DNA from: Dehalococcoidia bacterium
Lineage (GTDB): Bacteria > Chloroflexota > Dehalococcoidia > GIF9 > AB-539-J10
DNA: 8,500 nt
Direction of reading: 5' to 3'
NCBI GenBank assembly: GCA_023229725.1
Contig: JALNYR010000115.1
Coordinates: 1 to 8,500, forward strand
The notes under the pieces are model-generated. The model ran no database searches. It was not told where the DNA came from and saw only the letters and a program-made list of their open reading frames with translations. Both the position numbers and the translations under genes were made by a program. Position 1 is the first letter of the stretch, and every line of letters starts with the position of its first letter. Positions 1 through 6,769 of the stretch are shown here, in pieces.

Positions 1-1234
1 GGCCGACCTCGATGCCGCGGTCGGCTATGAGTATGGCGCCGCACGAGGGGCAGCGGTCCCCTTTCTGCGCCAGCGTGATATCTGCGACGATGCCGGCGGT
101 GTAGTCCCTGCCGTAGTTGGAGTTCAAGTAGTGGTAGCCCGGCCGGTTGGCCCCGGCCACGAGATTGACGGCGCCCGGAACGGAATCGTCCGCCACCACG
201 GTGACGCTCGCTGCCCCGATGGGCGAGGCGAACCCGGCCACGATGCCGGCGGCGGCGACCTCCTCGGCCTCCGCCAGCCTCAGCAGGGTGCACTTCAGCG
301 CCCGCTGGAGCTTCACCTCGTTCACTTCAAGGTCGCCGCGGATGACGGCAAGCACGAACTGGCCGTCGGCCATGTAGAAGACTGCCTTGAGGGTCTTGCG
401 GCTGGGAACGTTCAGGAGAACCGCCACCTGCTCGATGGTTGTACTGTGCGGCGTGGACACCTCTTCGAGAGGCAGAGGTGCCTCGTCCGCCGCGCCGGAT
501 GGTTCAGCGACATCCTTGCGGCTGGTCGCCTTCTCGGCGTTGGCGGCGTAGCCGCACGCGCTGCAGTGAATCACGACGTCCTCGCCTGTCTCAGTCAGGA
601 CCATGAATTCGTGCGACGCCTTCCCGCCGATAGCTCCGCTGTCCGCTTCCACCATCACCGCGGGCAGGCTCAGCCGGCGATACAGGGCGGCGTATGCCGC
701 AGCCATGGTCCGGTACGTGGCGTCGAGTCCAGCCTCATCGGCATCGAAGCTGTACATGTCCTTCATGATGAACTCGCGGACACGGAGCAGGCCGCCCCGG
801 GGTCGCGGCTCGTCACGGAACTTCGTCTGTATCTGGTACGGCATGAGCGGCATGTCTCGATAGCTCTGCAGGTAGCGCCTTGCGAGGTCGGTCACGACCT
901 CCTCGTGTGTGGGGCCGAGCGCCAGTCGGTGCTCCTTCCTGTCCATGAGCGTGAAGAGAGACTGGCCGAACGATGCGTAGCGGCCGGAGGCCTGCCACAG
1001 CTCGAACGGCTGTAGCGCCGGCATCTGCAGCTCCTGTCCGCCCGCGCGGTCCATCTCCTCGCGGATGATCTGCTCCACGCGGCGCAGGACGCGCCACCCG
1101 AGGGGAAGGTAGGAGTAGACCCCGGCCGCTCCCTGGGATATCATGCCCGCCCGCACCAGCAGCTGGTGGCTGACGCTTTCCGCGTCAGCTGGCGTCTCGC
1201 GGCTGGTACGACCGAATAGCTTTGAGAGTCTCAT
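1..1234 (-). CDS. proS: Prolyl-tRNA synthetase, bacterial type with editing insertion (3' part cut by window edge)
   Basis: Class II aminoacyl-tRNA synthetase that charges tRNA-Pro with proline in the cytoplasm. The first 411 codons are visible. The N-terminal catalytic core carries a motif 1 region around residues 40-75 (YLPLGWRVLRRVEQI) and a motif 2 region around 136-162 (TKFRDEPRPRG, then FIMKDMYSF). A CSACGYAAN stretch at 224-232 opens the bacterial-type insertion. This YbaK-like editing domain spans about residues 225-395 and includes RKTLKA at 279-284, where the editing lysine lies in the family; it clears mischarged Ala-tRNA-Pro. CPSCG at 395-399 and GIEVG at 407-411 mark the return to the catalytic core, so the rest of the core and the anticodon-binding domain lie beyond the left edge. 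The ATG start is set by a strong Shine-Dalgarno (GAGGTGA) 7 bases upstream, which overlaps the ispG stop. Identity is secure. Confidence 0.97.
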   Translation of the reverse strand, partial: MRLSKLFGRTSRETPADAESVSHQLLVRAGMISQGAAGVYSYLPLGWRVLRRVEQIIREEMDRAGGQELQMPALQPFELWQASGRYASFGQSLFTLMDRKEHRLALGPTHEEVVTDLARRYLQSYRDMPLMPYQIQTKFRDEPRPRGGLLRVREFIMKDMYSFDADEAGLDATYRTMAAAYAALYRRLSLPAVMVEADSGAIGGKASHEFMVLTETGEDVVIHCSACGYAANAEKATSRKDVAEPSGAADEAPLPLEEVSTPHSTTIEQVAVLLNVPSRKTLKAVFYMADGQFVLAVIRGDLEVNEVKLQRALKCTLLRLAEAEEVAAAGIVAGFASPIGAASVTVVADDSVPGAVNLVAGANRPGYHYLNSNYGRDYTAGIVADITLAQKGDRCPSCGAILIADRGIEVG

Positions 1235-1241
1235 ATCTGTC

Positions 1242-1248
1242 TCACCTC
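1242..1248 (-). promoter_or_regulatory. proS ribosome binding site overlapping the ispG stop codon
   Basis: The minus strand reads GAGGTGA, seven bases before the proS ATG. The last three bases, TGA, are the stop codon of ispG. A ribosome terminating on ispG therefore sits directly on the proS initiation signal, which suggests translational coupling (inference). Confidence 0.8.
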
Positions 1249-2327
1249 GTGTTCTGGCCCCGATGCCGCCCTCCGGCGGCTACCAGGGCGTCAATCTCTG
1301 CGATGATGGCCTCGTAGGCCTGGTCCGCGGGTGCCGAGTGCGTGAACTCGCCGCCGCGGTAGACGAGGACCTTGTCGTCTCCGCCTGCGATGCCGGCGTC
1401 AGCCTCTCTGCACTCGCCCGGCCCGTTCACCACGCATCCCATGATGGCGATTGTTAGAGGGATGTCGATGCCGCGAAGATACTCGCTCACGCGGGTGGCA
1501 ATGGCCGGCACGTCCAGCCTCGTGCGGCCGCACGTGGGGCAGCTGACGACGTTCGGCATCGCCGCTGCGAGGCCGAGCGACCGCAGTATCTCCCTCCCTG
1601 CGTCTACCTCGTCCAGCGGTTCGCCACTCAGCGACACGCGGAGAGTGTCACCAATGCCCATGTGCAACAGGATGCCGATGCCGAGGGCGTTGCGCACGAT
1701 GCCGGTTGGAGGCGGTCCGGCCTCGGTGACGCCGACGTGAAGAGGGTAGGGGATGCGCCGGGCCATGAGGCTGTATGCCTCGATCGTTGTCGGTACGTCC
1801 GAGGCTTTGAGCGACACCTTGATGAGGCCGAAGTCCATCGCCTCGAGGGCGTGCACCTGCTCCTCCCCAAGCGCTACCATCCTCTCCGGAACCGTCTCGT
1901 CGGGCCGGCAGTCAACCGGCAGGCTGCCGGCGTTCACGCCGATGCGGATGGGGATCTCGCGCTCCTTCGCCCGTGCCACGACCTTCTCAAGGTGCTCTCT
2001 GCGACGAATGTTCCCCGGATTGAGTCGCAGGCCGTCCACTCCGGCGTCGATGGCGGCGAGGGCCAGCCTGTGGTCGAAGTGGATGTCCGCCACGAGAGGA
2101 ACGGGGGAAACTGCGCGAATGGCTGCAAGCGCCGCCGCCGCCTCCATGTCAGGCACGGCGAGTCTGACGATGTGACAACCGGCTCGCGCCAGCGCCTGGA
2201 CCTGCCGCGACGTTGCAGCCACGTCGCGCGTGTCCGTCTTCGTCATCGACTGCACTGAAATGGGAGCGTCACCGCCAACCGTCACAGTCCCCAGCCTGAC
2301 GGCGACGGAGCGCCGGCGTGCGTTCAT
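1242..2327 (-). CDS. ispG: 4-hydroxy-3-methylbut-2-en-1-yl diphosphate synthase (flavodoxin/ferredoxin-dependent)
   Basis: Penultimate enzyme of the MEP isoprenoid pathway. It reductively converts 2-C-methyl-erythritol 2,4-cyclodiphosphate to HMBPP using a [4Fe-4S] cluster. The protein has 361 residues, close to the usual length of the two-domain bacterial form. The N-terminal TIM-barrel part shows VGGDAPISVQSMTKTDTRD near residue 20 and LVADIHFDHRLALAA, GLRLNPGNI and IRIGVNAGSL further on. The C-terminal cluster domain has C263 and C266 (SCPTCGR), C298 (MGCVVNGPGE) and E305, the same spacing as the cluster ligands of the E. coli enzyme. The ATG overlaps the rseP stop as ATGA. A longer reading frame running upstream to about 3167 only overlaps rseP and is not IspG. 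The last ~12 codons overlap a palindromic element (1265-1284). With dxr in the same block, two MEP-pathway steps are co-encoded. Confidence 0.97.
   Translation of the reverse strand: MNARRRSVAVRLGTVTVGGDAPISVQSMTKTDTRDVAATSRQVQALARAGCHIVRLAVPDMEAAAALAAIRAVSPVPLVADIHFDHRLALAAIDAGVDGLRLNPGNIRRREHLEKVVARAKEREIPIRIGVNAGSLPVDCRPDETVPERMVALGEEQVHALEAMDFGLIKVSLKASDVPTTIEAYSLMARRIPYPLHVGVTEAGPPPTGIVRNALGIGILLHMGIGDTLRVSLSGEPLDEVDAGREILRSLGLAAAMPNVVSCPTCGRTRLDVPAIATRVSEYLRGIDIPLTIAIMGCVVNGPGECREADAGIAGGDDKVLVYRGGEFTHSAPADQAYEAIIAEIDALVAAGGRHRGQNTR
1265..1284. repeat. Palindromic GC-rich element at the ispG 3' end, copy A
   Basis: A perfect 6-base inverted repeat, GCCGCC and GGCGGC around a CTCC loop, followed by the bases TACC on the plus strand. 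It lies within the codons for the last residues of IspG. A closely similar element occurs at 8133-8155, sharing gccgccctc, a cgg core and gctacc. This may be a small REP-like dispersed repeat, but only two copies are visible and GC-rich chance pairing is possible. Confidence 0.4.
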
Positions 2328-3631
2328 AGACCGAAGTCCCTGCCCTGGACGATTCTCAGGATGTCGCTCGTCGTGGCGAAGACGACGACGGTGATGAGCA
2401 ACGCCGTGCCGACCGCGTAGGCCACACGTATCGCGCGCTCCGAGAGCCGTCGACCGCGGCGTGCGGCCTCGATGAGCGCCACGAGCATCCCGCCACCGTC
2501 GAGGGGCGGCACGGGAAGAAGATTGAACAGGGCGATTCCGAGACTGATGAGGCCTCCAATGAAGATGAGATTCGATGCGCCGAAGACTCGGACGGCTTCC
2601 ACCGTGAGCTGTCCCGCTCCGATAGGCCCGACGAATGCCAGCGACGGGTCTTCCTGCATGAGGGGGACGGAGCTGATGATGAGGGACGGCACGCTCAGCA
2701 TCAGTCGTGCGCCGGCGACGGCGGCTGTTGCCACGGGCGTCGAGCGATACTCCAGTCTCGTGCCCGGCGCCCACTGCAGTTGAAGGCCGAGCGGTTGCGC
2801 CTCCATCTGCGCGGCCGTGAACTCGGCCGTGTAGGAGGTGCTGTTGCGCAGCAGTGTGAACACCACCGGGGACGACGCATCGAGCGAGGCGAGCAGCTCG
2901 TCCAGCGCATCCTGGCCGACGAGACCCTGGCCGTTCACACCCAGCAGCGAATCGCCGGCCAGGATGCCTGCGCCCGCGGCGAGCGAGTCGGGCTGGACCG
3001 CGCTCACAAGGTTCTGGCTGATAACGATGCCGATCGCATTCCTGCCGAGTTCCTCGGAGTAGCGTGGGGAAACACTTGCAGATACCGATGCGCCATTCCG
3101 GAGCAATTCGAGTTGGAGGACATCCTGAGGCGAAGCGACGGCGAGCACGGAGTGAAGCTCCTGCCACGTGTCCATCATCTCGCCGTCGACACGGACTATG
3201 ACGTCTCCCGGCAAGAGGCCTGCCGAGCCGGCGGGTGAATCAGCCTGGACCTGGTAGACCAGAACGCCGTCACTCACGATGGTTGCCTGGGGGAGTCCGA
3301 AGTAGGTTGTGAACAGCAGGAACGCAAGGATGATGTTCACGAAGGGCCCTGCCGCGTAGACGGCGAATCGCCTCCACGGCCCCTTGCTTGCGAGACTACC
3401 CTCAGTCAGCGGGTCGTTCTCGCTCCGGCTCTTCACGAAGGCGCCTATCGGCAGCGCATTGACGGAGTACAGTGTGCCCCGCCACATGTGTCCGAACAGC
3501 CGTGGAGGAAATCCGATGCCGAACTCCTCGACGACGACGCCCGTGCGCTTCGCCACAATGAAATGGCCGAACTCGTGTGCGATGACCACAACCATCATCG
3601 ATATGACGAACAGCAGCAATGTCTCTATCAT
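2324..3631 (-). CDS. rseP: Site-2 intramembrane zinc metalloprotease (RseP/M50 family) with two PDZ domains
   Basis: Membrane protease that cuts transmembrane segments of its substrates, such as anti-sigma factors or leftover signal peptides in characterised bacteria; the substrate here is unknown. The protein has 435 residues. The zinc-binding HEFGH motif (H19, E20, H23) lies in the first membrane helix. A second hydrophobic segment covers about residues 89-113 (AAGPFVNIILAFLLF). Two PDZ-like domains follow, roughly 122-190 (GSAGLLPGDVIVRVDG) and 197-275 (AAGAGILAGDSLLGVNG). The third zinc ligand is D378 in NLLPVPPLDGG, within a hydrophobic stretch from about 354. A last membrane helix lies around 402-420. 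I chose the ATG seven bases after the dxr stop because it puts HExxH in the usual N-terminal position. A TTG 48 bases upstream would start inside dxr. The Shine-Dalgarno is weak, so coupling to dxr translation is likely. Confidence 0.95.
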   Translation of the reverse strand: MIETLLLFVISMMVVVIAHEFGHFIVAKRTGVVVEEFGIGFPPRLFGHMWRGTLYSVNALPIGAFVKSRSENDPLTEGSLASKGPWRRFAVYAAGPFVNIILAFLLFTTYFGLPQATIVSDGVLVYQVQADSPAGSAGLLPGDVIVRVDGEMMDTWQELHSVLAVASPQDVLQLELLRNGASVSASVSPRYSEELGRNAIGIVISQNLVSAVQPDSLAAGAGILAGDSLLGVNGQGLVGQDALDELLASLDASSPVVFTLLRNSTSYTAEFTAAQMEAQPLGLQLQWAPGTRLEYRSTPVATAAVAGARLMLSVPSLIISSVPLMQEDPSLAFVGPIGAGQLTVEAVRVFGASNLIFIGGLISLGIALFNLLPVPPLDGGGMLVALIEAARRGRRLSERAIRVAYAVGTALLITVVVFATTSDILRIVQGRDFGL

Positions 3632-3638
3632 CTCAGCT

Positions 3639-4793
3639 TCAGAGGCGCGCACGTGACTGTGCCGCGCCCTCCATGACAATCTCTTCGCTATGCGCCGTCA
3701 CCAGACTGCAGGCCTGTCTCTCCGCGTTCCTTATGGCTTCAAGCGACGCACCGTCAGCAGCGCGATGAGCATTCAGCGCGTACTCTACCAATCTGGCTAT
3801 CCCGGTGAACGGAATCCGTCCCTTGAGGAAGAGCGAGACCGCCGCTTCGTCCGCGCCGCACAGCGCCGCCGGGTAGGTCCCTCCCGCGGCGCCCGCCTGT
3901 CGTGCGAGCCGAAGACAGGGGAACCGCGTCACGTCAACCGGTTCGAACGTGAGTGAGCGGGAGTCCGTCCACGAGAGTGGTGCGGTTCGAGCGGGCACCC
4001 TGTCTGGGCACGTCAGTGCATACTGAATCGGCAGCGTCATGTCAGGCGGGCTCATCTGTGCCTTGACAGAGCCGTCGGGGAACTCGACCATTGAGTGAAT
4101 GAGGCACTGCGGGTGCACGACGACCTCGATGCAATCGAACGGCACTCCGAAGAGCCAGTGTGCTTCGATAACTTCGAGCCCCTTGTTCATCAGCGTCGCG
4201 GAGTCAATCGTTATCTTCTGTCCCATGGACCACACGGGGTGCGCAAGGGCCTCTGCAACGCTCACGCTCGTGAGGCGCTCAGACGTGTAGCGGTAGAACG
4301 GCCCCCCGGATGCGGTGAGCAGCAGCCTCGCGATGGGCCCATCCTCCCCGCGAAGACACTGGAAGATGGCGCTGTGTTCGCTGTCCACAGGCACGAGCCG
4401 GCCGCCGAAACGGTGAGCCGCCTCGACGACGATGCCGCCCGCCATGACGAGGACCTCCTTGTTGGCGAGGGCGACCGTCTTGCCGCGGCGAAGGGCTGCC
4501 AGCGTTGGCTCGAGACCGGCCGTGCCGCTCGTGGCAACCAGCACGGTGTCGACGTCTTCGTCCGACGCAATCTCCTCAAGCGTGGCGGCGCGCGCGCCGA
4601 GACCGGTGACCCGGTCAGGCAGCAGCGAGTGGTACAGGCGCGGATGGAACTCCGCTATCTGCGCGGAGAGAAGCCCGGTGTTGCGGCCTCCGGCAAGCGC
4701 CACGATGCGGACTCGGTCGCCGAGGTGCCGCGCCACGTCGAGAGCCTGGGTGCCGACAGAGCCGGTGCTGCCAAGCAGCGCGACTCGATTCAC
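3639..4793 (-). CDS. dxr: 1-deoxy-D-xylulose 5-phosphate reductoisomerase
   Basis: Converts 1-deoxyxylulose 5-phosphate to 2-C-methyl-erythritol 4-phosphate with NADPH and a divalent metal, the committed step of the MEP pathway and the target of fosmidomycin. From the GTG at 4793 the protein has 384 residues. The NADPH-binding loop is LLGSTGSVG at residues 6-14. Family blocks include ALANKEVLVMAGG (108-120), PVDSEHSAIFQCL with metal ligands D137 and E139, LTASGGPF (159-166), and ATLMNKGLEVIEAHWLFG with E207. The usual LNAANE block in the C-terminal region reads LCGADE at 311-316. Two GTG starts are possible: 4805 (388 residues, 16-base overlap with cdsA) and 4793 (GTGA overlap with the cdsA stop). 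I prefer 4793 because family members normally have only a few residues before LGSTGS. Neither has a clear Shine-Dalgarno, so coupling to cdsA is likely. Confidence 0.96.
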   Translation of the reverse strand: MNRVALLGSTGSVGTQALDVARHLGDRVRIVALAGGRNTGLLSAQIAEFHPRLYHSLLPDRVTGLGARAATLEEIASDEDVDTVLVATSGTAGLEPTLAALRRGKTVALANKEVLVMAGGIVVEAAHRFGGRLVPVDSEHSAIFQCLRGEDGPIARLLLTASGGPFYRYTSERLTSVSVAEALAHPVWSMGQKITIDSATLMNKGLEVIEAHWLFGVPFDCIEVVVHPQCLIHSMVEFPDGSVKAQMSPPDMTLPIQYALTCPDRVPARTAPLSWTDSRSLTFEPVDVTRFPCLRLARQAGAAGGTYPAALCGADEAAVSLFLKGRIPFTGIARLVEYALNAHRAADGASLEAIRNAERQACSLVTAHSEEIVMEGAAQSRARL

Positions 4794-5602
4794 ATGGTTG
4801 TCCACAACGAGACGTAGTATAGCATCGTACCTGTGAAGAGCAGGCTGTCGAACCGGTCGAGCATGCCTCCATGCCCGGGCAGGATGCCCCCGGCGTCCTT
4901 CACATTCGCGCTGCGCTTGAGCGCGGACTCAACGAGGTCGCCGAGCTGAGCTGCCACCGCAAGGAGCGCCGCGATAGCGAGCGTCAGTCCTGCAGGAAAG
5001 GGGAACGGTTGCCCCAGTCGCAGGGCGAGAAACCGCACCAGGAGCCCGACGCACAGCGCAAGTACGACTCCGCCGGCGACGCCTTCCCATGTCTTGCCGG
5101 CGCTGATGCCCGGCGCCAGCTTGTGGCGCCCGAACCGACGCCCCGTGAAGTACGCACCCGTATCGTAGCCGAAGGTTATCAGCATGCCGAACAGCACGAG
5201 AGTCGTGCCCTCCTGCATCCGGTAGAGGCCGCCCCAGTGCCCCAGCAGCCACCCGACGTACACGGCCGAGGCGATGGTCCAGGCCCACGCAGCGAACTCC
5301 GGACGACTCTCTCCTGTGCGCAGCATGAAGAGGAGCGAGAGCACGAGAGGCAGCGTGATGCAGACGGCGAACTGCTCATCAGTCCCGACGATGTACCGCA
5401 CGGAGAGAACGGCTGCCCAGGCGACCGCGAGGACGATGAGCGGGTCTCCTCTGCGCAGTCCGGGCGCCAGGCGACACAACTCGTAGGCGCACACGGCTGC
5501 AACAACGGCAAGGAGAGCGCCAAAGGTAGGTGTGCCGGCGCCGATGGCGAGAAGGATGAGGGGCAGTCCGACGGCGGCCGTGAGCAGCCTGAGACGCAGC
5601 AC
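4790..5602 (-). CDS. cdsA: Phosphatidate cytidylyltransferase (CDP-diacylglycerol synthase)
   Basis: Integral membrane enzyme that makes CDP-diacylglycerol from phosphatidate and CTP, the branch point to the anionic and amino phospholipids. The protein has 270 residues, close to the family norm, and is strongly hydrophobic, with membrane segments around residues 8-45, 55-70, 78-95, 105-122, 132-145, 174-194 and 203-220. The C-terminal family signature is complete: SALKR at 226-230, KD at 235-236, then ILPGHGGMLDRFD at 240-252. The upstream block FGYDTGAYFTGRRFGRHKL (144-162) and GISAGKTWEG (165-174) are also typical. The start is a GTG without a visible Shine-Dalgarno; a TACAAT box ends six bases before it, which would fit a leaderless transcript. 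The end overlaps the start of dxr. Confidence 0.95.
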   Translation of the reverse strand: MLRLRLLTAAVGLPLILLAIGAGTPTFGALLAVVAAVCAYELCRLAPGLRRGDPLIVLAVAWAAVLSVRYIVGTDEQFAVCITLPLVLSLLFMLRTGESRPEFAAWAWTIASAVYVGWLLGHWGGLYRMQEGTTLVLFGMLITFGYDTGAYFTGRRFGRHKLAPGISAGKTWEGVAGGVVLALCVGLLVRFLALRLGQPFPFPAGLTLAIAALLAVAAQLGDLVESALKRSANVKDAGGILPGHGGMLDRFDSLLFTGTMLYYVSLWTTM

Positions 5603-5608
5603 GCGGCA

Positions 5609-5614
5609 ATTGTA
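5609..5614 (-). promoter_or_regulatory. Candidate -10 box of a leaderless cdsA promoter
   Basis: The minus strand reads TACAAT followed by six bases and then the cdsA GTG. Five of six bases match the TATAAT consensus. Transcription would be expected to begin at or next to the start codon, matching the TANNNT-to-start spacing of leaderless genes. No convincing -35 box is seen at 16-18 bases, and the box may be a chance match, so this is tentative. Confidence 0.35.
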
Positions 5615-5642
5615 GCAGACGTAGACGACGAGCGGAGACGGT

Positions 5643-5658
5643 CGGCAGAAGGATGCCG
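5643..5658 (-). other. Small hairpin just after the frr stop
   Basis: Two bases past the frr TAG, the minus strand can form a 5-base-pair stem, CGGCA and TGCCG, around a 6-base loop. No T-run follows, so it is not a standard intrinsic terminator. It could be a weak pause, a processing site or chance. It lies in the only spacer between frr and cdsA. Confidence 0.25.
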
Positions 5659-5660
5659 GT

Positions 5661-6218
5661 CTACAGCTCCTTGATCTCCCGCTCCTTGCCGTGTCCTATC
5701 TCGGCCGCCTTCTCGATGAACACGTCGCTGAGCTCATCGATCTTCTTAAGCGTCGAAGCCATCTCATCCTCGGAGACGAGCTTGTCCTTCTCCATCTGCT
5801 TGAGGTGGGCAACGTGGTCCCGCCTGATGTTGCGGAGCGCCACCTTGCGCTCTTCGACGCGCTTGCTGACCAGCCTGGCAAGCTCCACGCGGCGCTCCTC
5901 GTTCAGCGGTGGGATGGCAAGGCGGATGACATTGCCGTCGTTCGACGGGTTCAGCCCCAGGTTGGCCTTGAGGATGCCCTTCTCGATGGCGCGATTCGCC
6001 GTCTTATCCCAGGCCTGAATGGTGATAAGCGTAGGCTCGGGAACGGCGATGTTTGCCAGTTGCTTGATGGGGAGTGTGACGTCATGGTATTCCACCATGA
6101 CCCCTTCCACGAGGGCGGGGCTGGCGCGACCGCTTCTGACCGATGCCAGCTCGTGCACCAGGCCGTCGACGCACTTCTGCATGTCGGCGGTCACGTCCTT
6201 CAGGACTTCGCTCACCAT
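5661..6218 (-). CDS. frr: Ribosome recycling factor
   Basis: With EF-G it splits the post-termination ribosome so the subunits can be reused. The protein has 185 residues, the standard family length. Domain I helices flank an inserted beta domain of about residues 30-105. Family features include SVRSGRASPALVEGVMVEYHDV (residues 26-47), a central VPEPTLITIQAWDKTANRAIEKGI, NPSNDGNVIRLAIPPLNEERR and the basic helix KRVEERKVALRNIRRDH. The start is the ATG seven bases after a good Shine-Dalgarno (GGAGG). It follows tsf by 39 bases; in many bacteria pyrH lies between the two, and no UMP kinase is present here. Confidence 0.97.
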   Translation of the reverse strand: MVSEVLKDVTADMQKCVDGLVHELASVRSGRASPALVEGVMVEYHDVTLPIKQLANIAVPEPTLITIQAWDKTANRAIEKGILKANLGLNPSNDGNVIRLAIPPLNEERRVELARLVSKRVEERKVALRNIRRDHVAHLKQMEKDKLVSEDEMASTLKKIDELSDVFIEKAAEIGHGKEREIKEL

Positions 6219-6257
6219 GGGTCCGCCTCCAGTCCGGCGCCCGATTCACCCGCGGTG

Positions 6258-6761
6258 CTAGCAGCCCAGCTGAACGCGAGCGAATCTGCCGATCTTGATG
6301 TTCTCGCCCGTGCGGGCGATGGCTTCCGTGATGAGGTCGGCAATGGTCTTGGAGGGATCCTTGATGAACGGCTGCGCGAGCAGGCAGGATTCCTCCGCGG
6401 GGGTCTGGCAATCGGCGGGCCTGTCCTCAGGCGCAAGGTACGATGGGCTGGCGCCGACAACGTGCATCGCAATATCGTACGCAAGCCGTCTGAAGTCGTC
6501 AGTCCGGGCGACGAAGTCCGTCTCGCAGTTCAACTCGACGAGGGCGGCAACGCGGTTATTGTGATGCACATATGCCGCCACGATGCCCTCGCTCACGACA
6601 CGCTCGGCGCGCTTCTCGGCCATCGCGAAGCCCTTCTGCCTCAGTGACTCGATGGCGCCGGCGATGTCGCCGCCGCACTTGTCGAGCGCCTTCTTGCAGT
6701 CGAGCATCCCGGCGTTGGTCCTTGTGCGGACTTCCTTGACTGCCTCTGCGGTGACTTCCAT
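6258..6761 (-). CDS. tsf: Translation elongation factor Ts, short form
   Basis: Guanine nucleotide exchange factor that recycles EF-Tu from GDP to GTP. The N-terminal UBA-like domain has VKEVRTRTNAGMLDCKKAL (residues 8-26). The core carries LVELNCETDFVARTDDF around 75-91, containing the TDF contact to EF-Tu. The C-terminal ENIKIGRFARVQLG is the usual last block. At 167 residues it is much shorter than the roughly 280-residue E. coli form and lacks the second core half and the coiled-coil insertion. Similar short forms are known in Thermus and Chloroflexota, so this is a lineage form rather than a truncation. An AGAGGA sequence that overlaps the rpsB stop codon serves as ribosome binding site; the ATG is eight bases past that stop. 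Confidence 0.96.
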   Translation of the reverse strand: MEVTAEAVKEVRTRTNAGMLDCKKALDKCGGDIAGAIESLRQKGFAMAEKRAERVVSEGIVAAYVHHNNRVAALVELNCETDFVARTDDFRRLAYDIAMHVVGASPSYLAPEDRPADCQTPAEESCLLAQPFIKDPSKTIADLITEAIARTGENIKIGRFARVQLGC

Positions 6762-6769
6762 CTGTTCCT

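Noticed and set aside
131..1015. 294-residue plus-strand open frame
   Set aside because: It is antisense to proS, which shows all expected synthetase motifs on the minus strand. The plus frame has His/Arg/Gly-rich composition and no family resemblance; it is a GC-rich shadow frame.
1242..3167. 641-residue frame with IspG at its C-terminal end, suggesting a fusion
   Set aside because: The upstream ~280 residues are an Arg-rich out-of-frame reading of rseP. IspG itself begins at the ATG overlapping the rseP stop.
3632..3679. Upstream TTG start adding 16 residues to RseP
   Set aside because: It lies inside the dxr coding region, adds a charged stretch before the first membrane helix, and displaces HExxH from its normal N-terminal position.
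5691..6647. 318-residue plus-strand open frame spanning frr and tsf
   Set aside because: It crosses two well-identified genes and their spacer on the opposite strand and shows no domain, so it is a shadow of codon bias in GC-rich DNA.
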